A DNA stretch of 64,000 nucleotides from Acanthococcus lagerstroemiae. Lineage: Eukaryota > Arthropoda > Insecta > Hemiptera > Eriococcidae. Shown in pieces: positions 1 through 10,888 of this stretch (position 1 is the first letter of the stretch; each line of letters starts with the position of its first letter). The notes beneath the pieces are model-generated. The model searched no databases and was not told the DNA's origin. It was given only the letters and a program-made list of their open reading frames with translations. The position numbers and the translations under genes are program-made. The DNA lies in contig CM063109.1 of assembly GCA_031841125.1 (NCBI GenBank), forward strand, positions 26,879,321 to 26,943,320. The letters are read 5' to 3'.

Positions 1-1431
1 CACCGCCAAGCACAATCCCGCCGACTCGATCCATCCGGTCAGCAGCTCCAACGCCCGGTTGACTTTGGTCGCGACCTCCGCTGTTGTCGCGGCTTGGCAC
101 ACCACCAGCGTGTCATCGGCATAACAGATGAGTTTCACGCCTGGTGGGACCGCCAGCCGCAGCAACCCGTTGAAGGCGACGTTCCACAGGATGGGTCCAA
201 GGACCGACCCCTGAGGGACGCCGCACGTCATCGCCCTCGTGACTGGTCCTGTCGCCGACTCCATCTCGATCCGACGCCCGCAGAAATAACTCCGGATAAT
301 CCGCACGAGGTAGCCCGGCACCCGCGCCTCCTCCAACGCCGACACCACACATGAGTACGGTATCGAGTTGAAGGCATTGCGAATGTCGAGACTGACCGCC
401 GCACAGAACTCTCCGTCGCGTATCGCCTTTGCCGCCATAGCCTTCAGCCTGAGTGCTGCATCCGCTGTCGAACGGCCGGTCCTGAAGCCGTACTGGCTGT
501 TCGAGATCGTCCTCCGCCTCTCCAGGTGCGCCTCCAGCCTATCTACAATCGTCCGCTCGAACACCTTCCCCACGGTGTCGAGCAAGCAGATTGGCCGGTA
601 TGAAGATGGCTGCCCGTCTGGCTTCCCTGGCTTCTTGATGAGGGCAAGCCGCGCCGCCTTCCATCGGTCCGGAAACGTCCCCTCCTGCAGCGCGCGGTTA
701 AACACGTTGGTCAGGAGGGACGGCTCCACCCGATGCACGGACTCCCACACAACGTTCGGGATCATATCAGGCCCTGGTGCCTTCCGCTTCTTCGTCCGGA
801 TCCGCTCGATGGCACTGTCCACTTCGCCGGTGCTCAGTGGACAGAACTCCTCCGTGGCCTCTCCAGATGACGATGCCGGTAGTGGTGGGCGCTGCGGGAA
901 CAGCTCCTCCACCACCTTCTGCAGCACTCCCGGCTCCATGCGGCTCGTTACCGACGGCCCCCCGGCCCTCCGCATCACAACATGATACGGCTTGCCGAAA
1001 GGGTCGCGGTCCGCCTCCTGTCGCAGCTCCTCCCACGCAGTCTTCTTACTTTGCCGGATGGCCGCCTTGAGGGCTCGGCGCGCCTGCTGGTACCGCTGCG
1101 AGGCTTCACCCGTCCCTCCGTCATCTCGTCCTATCCGCTGATAGCGGCGACGGAGGCGGTTACATTCCTTCCGCAGCTCGGCAATCTCGTCGGTCCACCA
1201 GTACACTGGGGGTCGCGCACGTGGCGGACCGACGCGGGGCATCGGCCACTTACGAAGATCTGTATGGAAAGCATGGTATTTTCTCGGCACCCGTGGCGCT
1301 CTAAATTTCCGTTTCTGGACGCGAAAGTGACTCGTAGTGGTAGATTGACAGAGAAGCTGGTAGGAGTGACAATCACTCCCCCCCTCGTGTAGATGTATCG
1401 TGTCCAAATACCAGAAGATATTGTAGACTTA
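1..1431 (-). CDS. R1-clade non-LTR retrotransposon reverse transcriptase, partial, open
   Basis: The minus strand stays open for 476 codons, from a stop at 1429-1431 to the left window edge. Reading 5' to 3' it gives the endonuclease-RT linker (PPVYWWTDEIAELRKECNRL, about 1145-1204), KAPGPDM (763-783), SYRPICLLDTVGKVFER, QYGFRTGRSTADAALRL, the catalytic block SLDIRNAFN (367-393), TCGVPQGSV (202-228) and the catalytic YADDT (109-123). These are reverse transcriptase motifs of the R1 clade, which copies its RNA onto nicked chromosomal DNA. The endonuclease is absent, so the copy is 5'-truncated. GC content is much higher from 1 to about 1260 than in the flanking DNA. The first codons (1260-1428) do not resemble the family and may be flanking DNA. 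The C-terminus lies outside the window. The frame has no stops or shifts, so the insertion is probably recent. Confidence 0.88.
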
Positions 1432-2149
1432 TAATCAGTGCTGCCAGGTATCCGGATTTTCCAGTAGATCTTCGGATTTTTCATCCTTGGACAAAAAATG
1501 TCTAAATTTCTGAATAATGTCTGGAAATTTTGAGAAAAATCCGGGTTTTCGTTGCTTTTTCCCGCTTTGTGGGTTTATTCTACTTCTGATTAGTTGGAAG
1601 TATTTTTCTGTGACTGACTGCATTTTGACTGCACTAAACTGGACTGGAAAAAGTGTTCTCTTGTTTTCATATGTACCTTAATAATTATTCAGTTTTCCCT
1701 TCGCCCAAAGCATCCTTTTTCAGAAACCAAGGTTGAAAACAAATCCACTAAAATTGAATGAATCAGACTCCAAGTTCATTTTTTGATTCAAGAATGATTC
1801 ACGTTTGCTGTGATTCGAATCGGATTCAAATAAATGGAGTGGATTTATGGATTTGAATCCACGAGTCGACCGGTTCTGGCATCCAAATCAACTTTTCCAG
1901 GGTCATCTTCCATTTCTTTTGGATCCGCTATTGTAATTAATCCAAAATTCAATTAAAAATTTAAAATAGTCATCTTTTTTCAGCACGTTTTTGGTTATTC
2001 TCTTTTTCGTTTTTCCCCCTAAAATTATCGGTTTTCAGTGTGAGATTCATAAACAGACACAAGAAAGTACAAATCCAATCAATATTTTATATTTTAAGTC
2101 GCTTTTAACATGTATAGTCTTATGCGACGAGTATCGACAAAAGGGGTTA

Positions 2150-3190
2150 CAGCTGTAAACTTAAATTACCATCCTTTAGAAAAGAGAAAAGTCTACCTAT
2201 CTCTGCAGGTGTGTCATTAAGTGACTTCATGACTGGGAAGGGAGAGCGGCGTGATAGTGGATGAGGTGTATATGATCAAATTTGAGGCAGTAATTGAGGA
2301 TATGGATCACATCAAGCCGAATGTCGCACTTTTCGCATATAGGGGGCGGTAGTCGATTGTAGAAGAAGCTGTGCGTGAGTATGTTATGGCTTATGCTAAG
2401 GCGGGTTAATATTTTCTCTATTTTGCGCTCTCTGTGGTAGGATGTGTCCCATTCTGTGAGTGTAGGTTTGATTAAGTGGATGAATCGAAGGGCTTGCTGT
2501 CCATTCTTCTTACCATGTTGCCAGTATTGCTGGTATGAGATCAGTCTTAGTTACGTGTTGCTGTCCATCAAGAGCTTGTAATTCGTATTGCTGCAGTTGT
2601 TGCTGGCAGTGTTGACGAAACTTGGAAGTATGAAGTGGCACTAGATGTCAGTCTGAAGGCGTTTATGTGATTTGGAATCGTGTGTGCTCGAGAATAGTGC
2701 AGTAGAGCAGCCAGATTTCTGTGATGTTGCAGAGGCATGATTGAGCGTGCTCTGCGAGGCTGTGGAGTAAACGATGTTGCCATAGTCCATAAGTAAGCGG
2801 ATGTAGCTGGTGTGCAGGCGAAGGAGGTATTTTCTATCCGATCCCTAGGAGGTACCATTGAGAACTTTGAGAATGTTCAACTTTTGAGTACATTTTTTCT
2901 TGAGCTGACGTATGTGTTGGGCTCATCTTAGCCTGCTATCGAAGATCAGTTCAAGGAAAGTTGTCCCTGTAACTTATTCGAGAGGCTTATTGTAAAGCCT
3001 TAGTTTCAGGTTCATTTGGTGCCTCTTTCTGGTGAAGTTTATATCTTTGTTTTGGTAGGTGAGAATTTGAGGCCTCTTTCAGCTTCCCATTTGGTAAGAC
3101 GGTCAACGGTGGTCTGTAATTCGATGTTAGCTCTTTCTGGGTTATTGTGGCGTAGAAATACTACCAAATCGTCAGCATAGAAGAGATGTT
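2150..3190 (-). pseudogene. Jockey-like non-LTR retrotransposon, 3' half of the reverse transcriptase ORF, decayed
   Basis: Reading the minus strand from 3190 gives HLFYADDLVVFLRHNN (YADD at 3168-3179), then LTKWEAERGLKFSPTKTKI. After frame changes come HTSYIRLLMDYGNIVYSTAS near 2735-2820 and a C-terminal stretch with ILTRLSISHNILTHSFFYN followed by PPPICEKCDIRLDVIHIL near 2290-2410. This order (catalytic YADD, thumb, DYG-VY block, RIGHT-like C-terminal cysteine motif) is the C-terminal half of Jockey-type reverse transcriptase ORF2. Several stops and shifts make it non-functional. It starts at the YADD motif, so the copy is 5'-truncated. A non-coding tail follows to about 2050. The clade is assigned by eye only. 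Confidence 0.75.
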
Positions 3191-3253
3191 GTATATTATA
3201 CAAATCCGACGAATCCACTGAAAAGATTCAAATAAATTTTACGAATCCATATA

Positions 3254-3649
3254 CAAGGTGTCTACAGGTTTGGAAAATTTGGAAAGTTTGGAAAAAGTCA
3301 GGAATTTGAAAATTAGGTCAGGAAGTTTGGAAATAGTCAGGAAATTGAACAATATTTTTAAGAAGTTTGGAATTTTTCATCTCCTTGGTAAAGTTTTACA
3401 GAATGAAATACTTGAAGAAATATAATTCATAACTTAGTTCATCGCTTTGTTTGTTTTTATGTATATCTGTGAACACCTTCCTAATACTTTCACCCAAAAA
3501 TCAACTTAAAATTTCAGTTCATTTTAACCATAGCGTCTAGTAGTATAAACATAAATATATACTGTCTATATACTGTAAAGGTAGGAAGAGAAAGAAAAAG
3601 TTTGGAAAAAGTCAGGAATTTATATTTTTCCATTCTTGTAGACACCTTG
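3254..3649. mobile_element. Short inverted-repeat element (CAAGGTGTCTAC ends)
   Basis: CAAGGTGTCTAC at 3254-3265 is repeated exactly in inverted orientation as GTAGACACCTTG at 3638-3649. The 396-bp interior is low-complexity, with repeated TTTGGAAA and GTCAGGAA words and no coding capacity. Both sides carry ATATA (3249-3253 and 3650-3654), a possible 5-bp target duplication, though that sequence is common in AT-rich DNA. Related termini occur at 29839 (CAGGGTGTCTGCAGG) and 22004 (CAGCGTGTCTAC). Confidence 0.55.
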
Positions 3650-4347
3650 ATATAACGTTCATTAGATTCGAATCACTGATACGAATCAATTTCTAATTTT
3701 TCAGCTCTCATTCAAATTTAATATAATGGAGGAAAATGCTCCTAGGCCATCGATTAATGCGTGGTTCCAAAATGAAAAGAAAATAGTAAAAGGATTTTCA
3801 GTTACCCTAATGTAGATATTCTTAACTTCAATTTGATCTACGAGTACATATAGTAATTTGTTGTGTGAGAGATTCCAGTGATTTTTGATAGAAGACATTT
3901 ACTTTTTCTGTTGATTTAATTTTGGGTGCGTTATTTGGTAAAACTGATCATAAAATTGAATTCTGCATGAAACTTCCTTTAAAAAAAAAAAAAAAAAAAA
4001 AAACAACAACATTATATAATCTCCTTTTATTTCTAATAGTTTTATCATTATTTCTTAGTAAATTGAACTTTAAATGAATTTTTTTTTCACCATTTTTTTT
4101 CAATAGTTGTAATGTATTTTTTTCAACTTATGAGACTCGGGGCAGTTAATTTTTTTACAATAATTGGTAAAACTGAATATGGATTAAATTCTATCCTCAA
4201 TTCTACGCCAGAAAAGCTGAAAAAAAGATTTTTTATTTTTTCACCCTAAAAGATCCCTTTTCCCTTTGGACATCACATTTGTGTCCGGATTTTTTCGGGT
4301 TTCTCTTTCCGGAAACTCTCAATAAATCTGGCAGCACTCTAACCCAG

Positions 4348-5190
4348 ATTCGAGCATATCTTAAGGGCGGAAGAGCTAAGTGTTTGTGGTCTATTAGTCT
4401 TGGGAAGAGCTAGAAGTGGTTGTGATTGATTGTGTGGTCTGAAAATTTCCCTCGCTATGAACTAAGAACAAAAACGTGAAACACGAAACATCCGAATATT
4501 TCCGTATTGAATGAGCATCTGTGGCTCTGAAAATTCGTCCTTCGCTTACGTTGATTGAGATAGCTCTGATGTAAAATCCATGTGGATCTAGATTCTCGAT
4601 GGAATGGTGAAAGATGATGCCTTCGTTTCCAGAAAAGAAAAAAACTGAGTAAAGAAACGTTTCGTCCTGCATAAAAAAGTAGATACTACTCAGCTTGACG
4701 AATATAGGAAAATTGACTCAGTTCAATTGAAAAACTTCATAAAGCTACTCAATTTGAATCATTTTGAGTAGTTTTTCTATGGGATTTTCGATAAACTTAG
4801 TAATAGGTACTTATGCGGATTATGACACGATCAAGCTCATTTACTTGACTACTTTTTGATTTTTACTATCGGAGCTTTAGTACTATCGTTTGATACACAC
4901 AAAGCCTTTGACCTGGAGCAGATTGGTTGATAAGCCACCAGAAAATTTCTCTGTTGTCCGGTCTGATCTAGAAAATTTGAACCTGTTTATTAGGGAGATT
5001 TGGATCGGTGTAGTGATTCGAAGAAAGAGAGGAGGAACAGAGACGTAGCGGAAAGATAATGAGAATGAAAAGTTAAATCGATGCAATGGCATTTCCCCGG
5101 TATCATTTTGGCTCCAAATCTGCCCTGTCCTTGACCGTCGTTCTTATTCAAAGGCTGTAGTTGATTACTGATAAAGGTCGTTCAAAGACG
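4348..5190. other. Non-coding AT-rich interval
   Basis: No gene, tRNA or recognisable transposon motif was seen here. Short open frames have no protein-like composition. Confidence 0.5.
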
Positions 5191-5196
5191 ATGCAT

Positions 5197-5664
5197 TTAA
5201 TCAAGACGAGGTGATAAAGTTTCTACCTTTTTTCTTTTGTCAGCAATGGTATGCTTAGTCATACGAAACCACTTAGATTTTTCGATTCGTCGAGTAGATC
5301 CGACCTTCTGTCGAAGTATAAGAATATTCTCGAGTGATTTCGACGAAGTATTTGGTGCCATTGTTTTAATTTCTTTTATTCTCGGGTGCTGAGCACGAGC
5401 AGGTCTCTTCATTTTCGGCGGTTTTTCGGAGAAGCCCTCGAACAGCTTACGTTTTCGATTTGTATGGCCGGTCGAATTTGTCGACTTAATTTCAGTCTGT
5501 TTTTCGTCGGTCGCCGCAGCAGTTGCGATCGTACTTTCGAGATTAAATTTACGAAAATTTATTTCGTCGTATTTTGGAAGCGAGAAGGTGTGCACGGTGG
5601 AACGAAGGGGATGCTCGGTAGACAGAACGATAATGGATGGCCGTTGAGAAGTCTTATTATTCAT
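5197..5664 (-). CDS. Hypothetical Lys/Arg-rich protein, 155 aa, unassigned
   Basis: A complete minus-strand frame runs from ATG at 5664 (MNNKTSQRPSIIVLSTEHPL...) to a stop at 5197. Residues about 70-100 contain the basic cluster NRKRKLFEGF followed by KPPKMKRPAR, which resembles a bipartite nuclear localisation signal. The C-terminal third is also rich in K and R. There is no transmembrane segment or known domain. The frame also stays open upstream to 5715 without another ATG, and TTTGTAACAG just before the start could be a splice acceptor, so this may be an exon rather than a whole gene. No polyadenylation signal was seen close downstream. I do not recognise the protein. Its length exceeds most chance frames here, but a chance ORF cannot be excluded. 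Confidence 0.35.
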   Translation of the reverse strand: MNNKTSQRPSIIVLSTEHPLRSTVHTFSLPKYDEINFRKFNLESTIATAAATDEKQTEIKSTNSTGHTNRKRKLFEGFSEKPPKMKRPARAQHPRIKEIKTMAPNTSSKSLENILILRQKVGSTRRIEKSKWFRMTKHTIADKRKKVETLSPRLD

Positions 5665-5715
5665 CTTTAATTGACTGTTACAAAGTGCAGTCGCCGAAAA
5701 GTTTTCAGCCAACAC

Positions 5716-6778
5716 AATATTGCTATCTATGCTCCATTATCTTATTTGCAACATCGCAAACGAGTTGAATTGTCATTAACGATGAGCTTATCGAACTGTT
5801 CTTATTTATTTGAGTAGCTAAGCGCTGGGAGAGAAAATATTAATTGATAATGCAGAATCGGTTGTGGAATGTCCTGACCGATTGTGATTACGTTTGATTA
5901 CGTTTTAGGGGATGGTTTGAAATTTTCTGGACACGGGTTATTTTGGGTCAGTTTGACCAGCCATGACATTTGACCCCTTGATTTTGAGCGAATTGGCTAG
6001 GCTATATGTCCTAGCAGTGTGCCTGTGAAACCGTTTTACAAGTACATATTGGTTCGGTATCAGTTCAATTGTTTTCGAAAACAGCTACTTTCAAACTATA
6101 CGGTTGATTTTTCATTATTTCTCATTACAGAATTTAGGGTATAAAGATGCGTTAGATCTTAGTTCAAAATCATACAAATATTTTGTGGTTTTCAATTTTT
6201 TCTAATTTAGGAGAAATTTGAAATTTGGGATTTTTGACTTCCAAAGTAAACATATAAAATTGCCAAATTTTTCACAAATTGTTGCCGGAGACTTGCTAAA
6301 TCCCGTCAAAATTTAACGAAACTGTTTCTGGTTTAACAAAGAGACAGAATTTTAAAAACGTTTTTACTAACATGGAAAAATGGGTGAAAGGCTGAAAATT
6401 GGTATAAACATTTATATTATTATGCTGATCAACATACTAACATTTTTTACAGGCTGATGGATGCTTCGTCCCCTAGGGCTCTAAGGACAAAATAATGATC
6501 CTTAATTTTGATTTCTTACTGTATTTTGTGTTATGTGATGCGCCACAGGGAACCCCACCATAAGTCGGTTTTTTTCTGTTCTTTATCGAAAAGGAAGTAC
6601 ATCACACTATTTGCAGAGGTGTAGTTATACCATTTTTTTTTTTAATTTTTTTTCCCCTTTTTTAATAATGTTTTGGTTTAATGATGCATAGAGAAAAATT
6701 AAACAATTTCTGGGTGGGGGGAAGTTAACCTCCCCGCAATAACTACAAGTGAAGTAGTAACACTACTCACATCTAGTG
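5716..6778. other. Non-coding interval
   Basis: AT-rich DNA with homopolymer runs. No gene or transposon motif was recognised. Confidence 0.5.
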
Positions 6779-6801
6779 AGACAGAGAGCGGAAGAAAGAG
6801 A

Positions 6802-6846
<45 letters not shown>
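6779..6846. repeat. (GA)n microsatellite
   Basis: Starts as impure GA/GAAA units and becomes an uninterrupted GA run of about 35 bases. It sits about 115 bp upstream of a plus-strand R1-clade fragment. Confidence 0.95.
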
Positions 6847-6848
<2 letters not shown>

Positions 6849-6959
6849 GCACCACTAACTACTTGCATGCTTACATCTCCTAATTCGATAAAAGCAATTT
6901 TCCGGCCATGTACATGAAATGGATTTAAAAAATTTAATTTTTCATGGTCCCTTGTTTTT

Positions 6960-8110
6960 CTATTTCTTGATCTCGTGCAATGAGACTTCTGCCGAGGTAG
7001 AGACGAAGATAAACCAGACGCTAAAGGTTTTAACGTATTGTCGAGTAGGCCGCATTGGGCTTAGCAGCCCAGAAAACGAACGCTGTGTCGTTTAAAGCCA
7101 TCGACGGTATAATCCCAATCTCCCGCCTGAAAGGTAAGGAGAGTGGGCTTTGTACAACCCTCAAGTATCTGGAGTTCTGGTTCGGTGGTAAGCTGAGCTT
7201 TCGAAAGCATATCCAAATAACAGCTGAGAAAGCAGACCTAAGGATTACTGTCGTCAGCGGGCTTACGAAGAACCTTGGGGGAATGAGAGAAGCAGTTATG
7301 AGACTGTTGAATTTCTCCACATCAGTTCTTCTATCTGAAGCCTCAGTCTGGTAAGACGTCACTAAGTTCCCCTAAATGAGAGTAGAAATGGTGAAGATCC
7401 TATGCGAAGCTGCGCTGAGATGTGTCAGTGTTCACCGCATTGTATCGACAGAGGCAGTTTGCGTATTAGCGAGTACGATGCCGATCGTCCTAACAGCAGA
7501 GTAACGATAAGCAGTGTACCAAGTCAAGAAGTCTGAAACAAGGCAAGAAGCCGAACAGGCCTAGCACGAAATCAGGCAATCATCGCTCAAAAAGTGGAGA
7601 GAAGGCCTGTCCGTAGCTGCAGCCGGATAGTGGACTCATACGCTGATACACGACATCGACAAGTGGATGAACTGAAGCCATGGCCATCTGAACTTTCGTC
7701 AAACTCAGCTGATGAGCGGCCATAGATGCTTCAACAAGTACCTGTTAAAAATAAGAAAGTTACAGGGAAGCGAGTGTTCACACTACGCGCGAGGACAGAA
7801 TGAAGATTCGTAGCACACTATATTGAAGTGCGAGACGTGGAGACGCAAGCGTGATGAAGTAGCCAGATCGTTACATAGGACGGCGAGGGAGAACTCACCC
7901 CGAAAATCCTGGTCTCCAATATGCTGCTACAGTGCAAAGCGCTGATGGCTAAAACTGGATGTCTGCATTTGCCTCTACCGTGATGCGGAAGAAAATGGAG
8001 ATCCAGAGAGAGAGACGAATGCAGGAGGCAGCGCAACCCAGCACACATCTCACATCAAGTACCACTCCGGAGTAGGAGCAGCGGGAAGCTCCGAGAGGAC
8101 AACGACGCCA
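6960..8110 (+). pseudogene. R1-clade non-LTR retrotransposon, C-terminal part of RT ORF, decayed
   Basis: The plus strand begins with TSAEVETKINQTLKVLTYC near 6985-7040, equivalent to the segment just after the catalytic YADD in the copy at 1-1431. In another frame follow GLAAQKTNAVSF and TTLKYLEFWFGGKLSFRKHI (7055-7210), then the thumb segment AEKADLRITVVSGLTKNLGG. Downstream, in shifting frames, come AALRCVSVHRIVSTEAVCVL (about 7410-7470), NFRQTQLMSGHRCFNKYLL (about 7690-7750) and the cysteine/histidine block HTILKCETW (about 7818-7845). This order is characteristic of R1-clade C-termini. Multiple shifts and stops make it non-functional. The 5' end is truncated just downstream of a (GA)n tract, and the 3' end is not precise. 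Confidence 0.8.
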
Positions 8111-9620
8111 CCGCCGTCAGCAGAAAGAGTAACAGATGGACAAAAGGATACACAACCGTCTGAAGACAGGAGAAATGGGGGCAGGGCTGCCTGATTCAAA
8201 GCGTGCCTTCAGGTCTTTGACGCGGTTTTCGAAAGGGAGGATTAAGGTGCGGTGTTGACAAGATCACTTAACGTTTTTCTGTACTGACTTGAGCTGTTGT
8301 TCCGTGTTAGGTAAAAACCAAAAACTTTGCCCAGGTTCGGATTTTCTGTCTATAGCCCTACCTAAACCCCTCTCCCCCTCTCCAATTCCTACAACTGCTT
8401 CGAAAGTTCATTTAACGATGACTTTTTCTAGCACAGCCCTGTGAAAAGGTCGAACGAACTCAAATTCTCTGCATAATTGCAGGCGAGCTGCAAAATTTAA
8501 AACATTTTTTAATATTAGCGAATGCCCGCAGTACCGCACATAGTTTCTTGCAGTTTCCTCGCTGAAAATATCCATATAATTATTGTATTAGCTCGTATGC
8601 TCCGCAGGACAGATAATTAGATTCGAGCATGTAGGAGCAGAGTTTCGAGCTCGCGTTAACTTATAACCCATTTATCGTTCAAAGGTCCGAAAACATTTTC
8701 AATTTATTTAAATTAACCGGAATTCCCAGCAGACGCCCTTTACACGAATGAACGATGGAAAAAAGAAAAGCAACCACAACCACGCGGGATTGTTATCGTC
8801 TAGTTCGGAAATGTTGAGCGTCTACGCCGAACTTTTTGTAATCAGATTTGTAGAACTTGGACGAACTAATCTTTTCGTCGTTTCGGCAACTATATCAATT
8901 TGTATCATATCTTTAACCCTGAGAGAGTTCGCTCAAAGGAGCAGAGACTTTCATTATCGCTATCTTAATACGCTTTCTGAAAGACCCGGTGAATGCTTTT
9001 TGCACCGCGATGAAGGGAGAAAAGTCCCCCGCGAAAACGATAAAACTGGAGAAGTGTTGTTTCGGTGAAAAATTGCTATACTTCCTAATCGGCCCGGCTT
9101 TCTGAAGTTTAGCCTAAACGGTGTTCCCGCATTGCCGGCGACCAATTTTAGTACTCGGCATTCGTCGAACCCGCTAAATGAAAAAAAAAAATTGCCAAAA
9201 CTTATACTGGTATCGCGGTGTCGCGGGTAATGCCGATAAAGAAAGGGGGGGAAACGACACCCCGGAAAGTGCGTATTTTTCGTTTGAATAATTCCGTACC
9301 CCGATGACGGCTCGGCGTTAAAGAAACAACGGATTCGGATGATGATTGTGTCATACAGCAGGGTACTAAATCGAGCAAATTTAAGTGTCTCTAAGGGGTT
9401 GTAAAGTAATCATTCCCACCTCTCGTATGTCTGACTCTCTGGTCCTTCTGTTGGCTGAATGCTTTACAGCTGTTGAATAAGCGAAATCAGGCCACGACAA
9501 TTTAATTCGCAGATTTTTTAAAGGAAAGCCAATGAGAGTGATTTTAAGCTGAATTTGCGTAGAGACGTGCTGACTACCTCTAGAGCAGAAAAGAGGGGTT
9601 TGAAATCTTTTTGTTACCCT
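8111..9620. other. Non-coding interval
   Basis: No supported gene. An open frame at 8748-9068 (+) lacks conserved motifs and is probably chance. Confidence 0.45.
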
Positions 9621-9692
9621 CAAGGCCCCAAATACCTCCCTCGGTATTGCAGCATTCCTTCGGCTTGGAGGTTGGTTTCCTGAAAAAATGTA
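9621..9692 (+). repeat. Left copy of a ~75-bp direct repeat bracketing a BEL/Pao fragment
   Basis: This segment starts CAAGGCCCCAAAT and ends GGTTGGTTTCC.GAAA.AATGTA. It recurs at 11550-11627 with about ten differences and small indels. The two copies flank the BEL/Pao remnant exactly: pol homology begins just after this copy, and the inverted LTR ends just before the other. Confidence 0.8.
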
Positions 9693-9694
9693 TC

Positions 9695-10319
9695 AAACGA
9701 GTTGTTCATTCCGCTGACACCGGACCATTTTTTGAGGTTAAAGGCATGTAATGTCAATTCAACTCAGGAAGTTCAAACCCAGATGTTGTCATCCATCTCT
9801 AATAATTTGATTAGCTCTTGGAGACATAAATTAGGGGTAGTGGAGGCCTTTTGGTCTCCCTTTAGAAGTTTGTACCTTTTATCTTTACGTGAAAGACATA
9901 CTTCTATTCACCCTCCTAAAAAAGGGTCATCCCCTTTTGTTCCCAGAAAAGAAGATATATGTAGTTCTCATCAAAGAGCCTTCAGCCGTCAGAGCTGATT
10001 GGAAATTTGGGACCTGGCTCTGCGAATTGGGTGACGAATCGTATACGATCGTTTACCGGGGCACTAGGCTTAGATTCCTCTGAATCTTTCTGGGATCAAA
10101 ATCTCCTCCCCTCATCAGATACGGCAATGATTCTCCATAGGGTCTTGTCATCTAATTTCCCAATTAAGAATCGAGTATATCGGTGCATAGTATTTGACCA
10201 GAGACTTACGGTAGCACAAGTTCATTTAAATGTTAGAACAGTTCCACGAAGTGTGAAACAATTCTTTCCCCTTGAGGTTTCACCTCCTAGCCCCGAATCT
10301 GTTCACTCTAATGAGTAAA
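9695..10319 (+). pseudogene. BEL/Pao retrotransposon pol C-terminus, truncated and interrupted
   Basis: The sequence matches the last 147 or so residues of the gag-pol at 58236-63395. It starts at the ELFIPLTPDHFLRLK segment after the integrase catalytic core and includes NLISSWRHKLGVVEAFWS, SLRERHTSIHPPKKGSSPF and the final PLEVSPPSPESVHSNE. A frame change occurs near 9960. About 175 bp with no counterpart in the intact element (about 10012-10190) separates DWKFG from DQRLTVAQVH. Gag, protease, RT, RNase H and the catalytic part of integrase are missing. The C-terminal tail ends at 10317, followed directly by a polypurine tract and the LTR start. Confidence 0.9.
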
Positions 10320-10335
10320 ATTTTTGGGGCTGGAG

Positions 10336-10704
10336 TGTCGAAAATTTCTCAAATTTTCGACTTCAACTCCGTTCACGTTTCCTTCATTTTGTTTAAGAAT
10401 ACGTCAGGTTGACGGTGATGGTGGGAAATATTTTGCTGGAATCTGAGAGTGACACAAAATAATTGGTTGTAGGTAATAAATATTGTAGGGTGCTTAGCAA
10501 AGGGAAGAAACGTCTTCGTTTAAGCTTACATCGAACTCTTTGGTCAGTTGTTTTCTCGAGTTGCTTGGAATAAAGCACGCAAAATCCGTGCCGAAATGTT
10601 GACGTTATGACCGAAGAGGAAGTCGAAATTATGGATATATAGGTCAGTAAATGTATTGACATCTAATAAATCTGGAACGTGTAGTTATTTTTTATTATCC
10701 TTAC
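10336..10704 (+). repeat. BEL/Pao LTR fragment, plus orientation
   Basis: The segment begins TGTCGAAAATTT right after the purine-rich GGGGCTGGAG. It is collinear with the LTR at 57480-58217: TTCAACTCCGTTCACGTTTC, the CAGGTTGACGGTGATGGTGG block, CGTCTTCGTTTAAGCTT and TGTATTGACATCTAA. Homology stops near 10690 at TTTTTTATTATCCTT, whose reverse complement is at 10889-10906. The 3' half of the LTR is absent in this orientation. Confidence 0.8.
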
Positions 10705-10888
10705 GTTCTGCTACCAAATGACGTAAAGTTGTGTTTTTGAAGAGGAAGTTGGATCGTTTAAACCTAGGGGGAGTTACGTTAATACTTAAGGGAAAAGGCC
10801 CTGTCTAAATTTTGTTTCACTATAGAAAACGTTTACTAGAAGAAATCGAAGTTTTGGATACAAGTTAAATTTATTAAATGTAAAATTT

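Larger units (their letters stand above)
1436..4339. repeat. Inverted CAGTGCTGCCAG termini, possible old DNA transposon
   Basis: CAGTGCTGCCAG at 1436-1447 is matched in inverted orientation by CTGGCAGCACT at 4328-4338. Both ends continue into CCGGAT- and TTCCGGA-like sequence. No matching 8-bp target duplication is visible, and the space between holds a Jockey-like remnant and a smaller inverted-repeat element, so this may be two unrelated ends or one filled element. A relation to hAT or P-type termini is only suggested by the terminal sequence. Confidence 0.3.

Noticed and set aside
368..1392. Plus-strand open frames of up to 205 codons
   Set aside because: Antisense shadows of the GC-rich R1-clade frame on the minus strand, which carries the full RT motif set.
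8748..9068. 106-codon plus-strand ORF
   Set aside because: No motif, no splice context and no sign of selection; likely chance.
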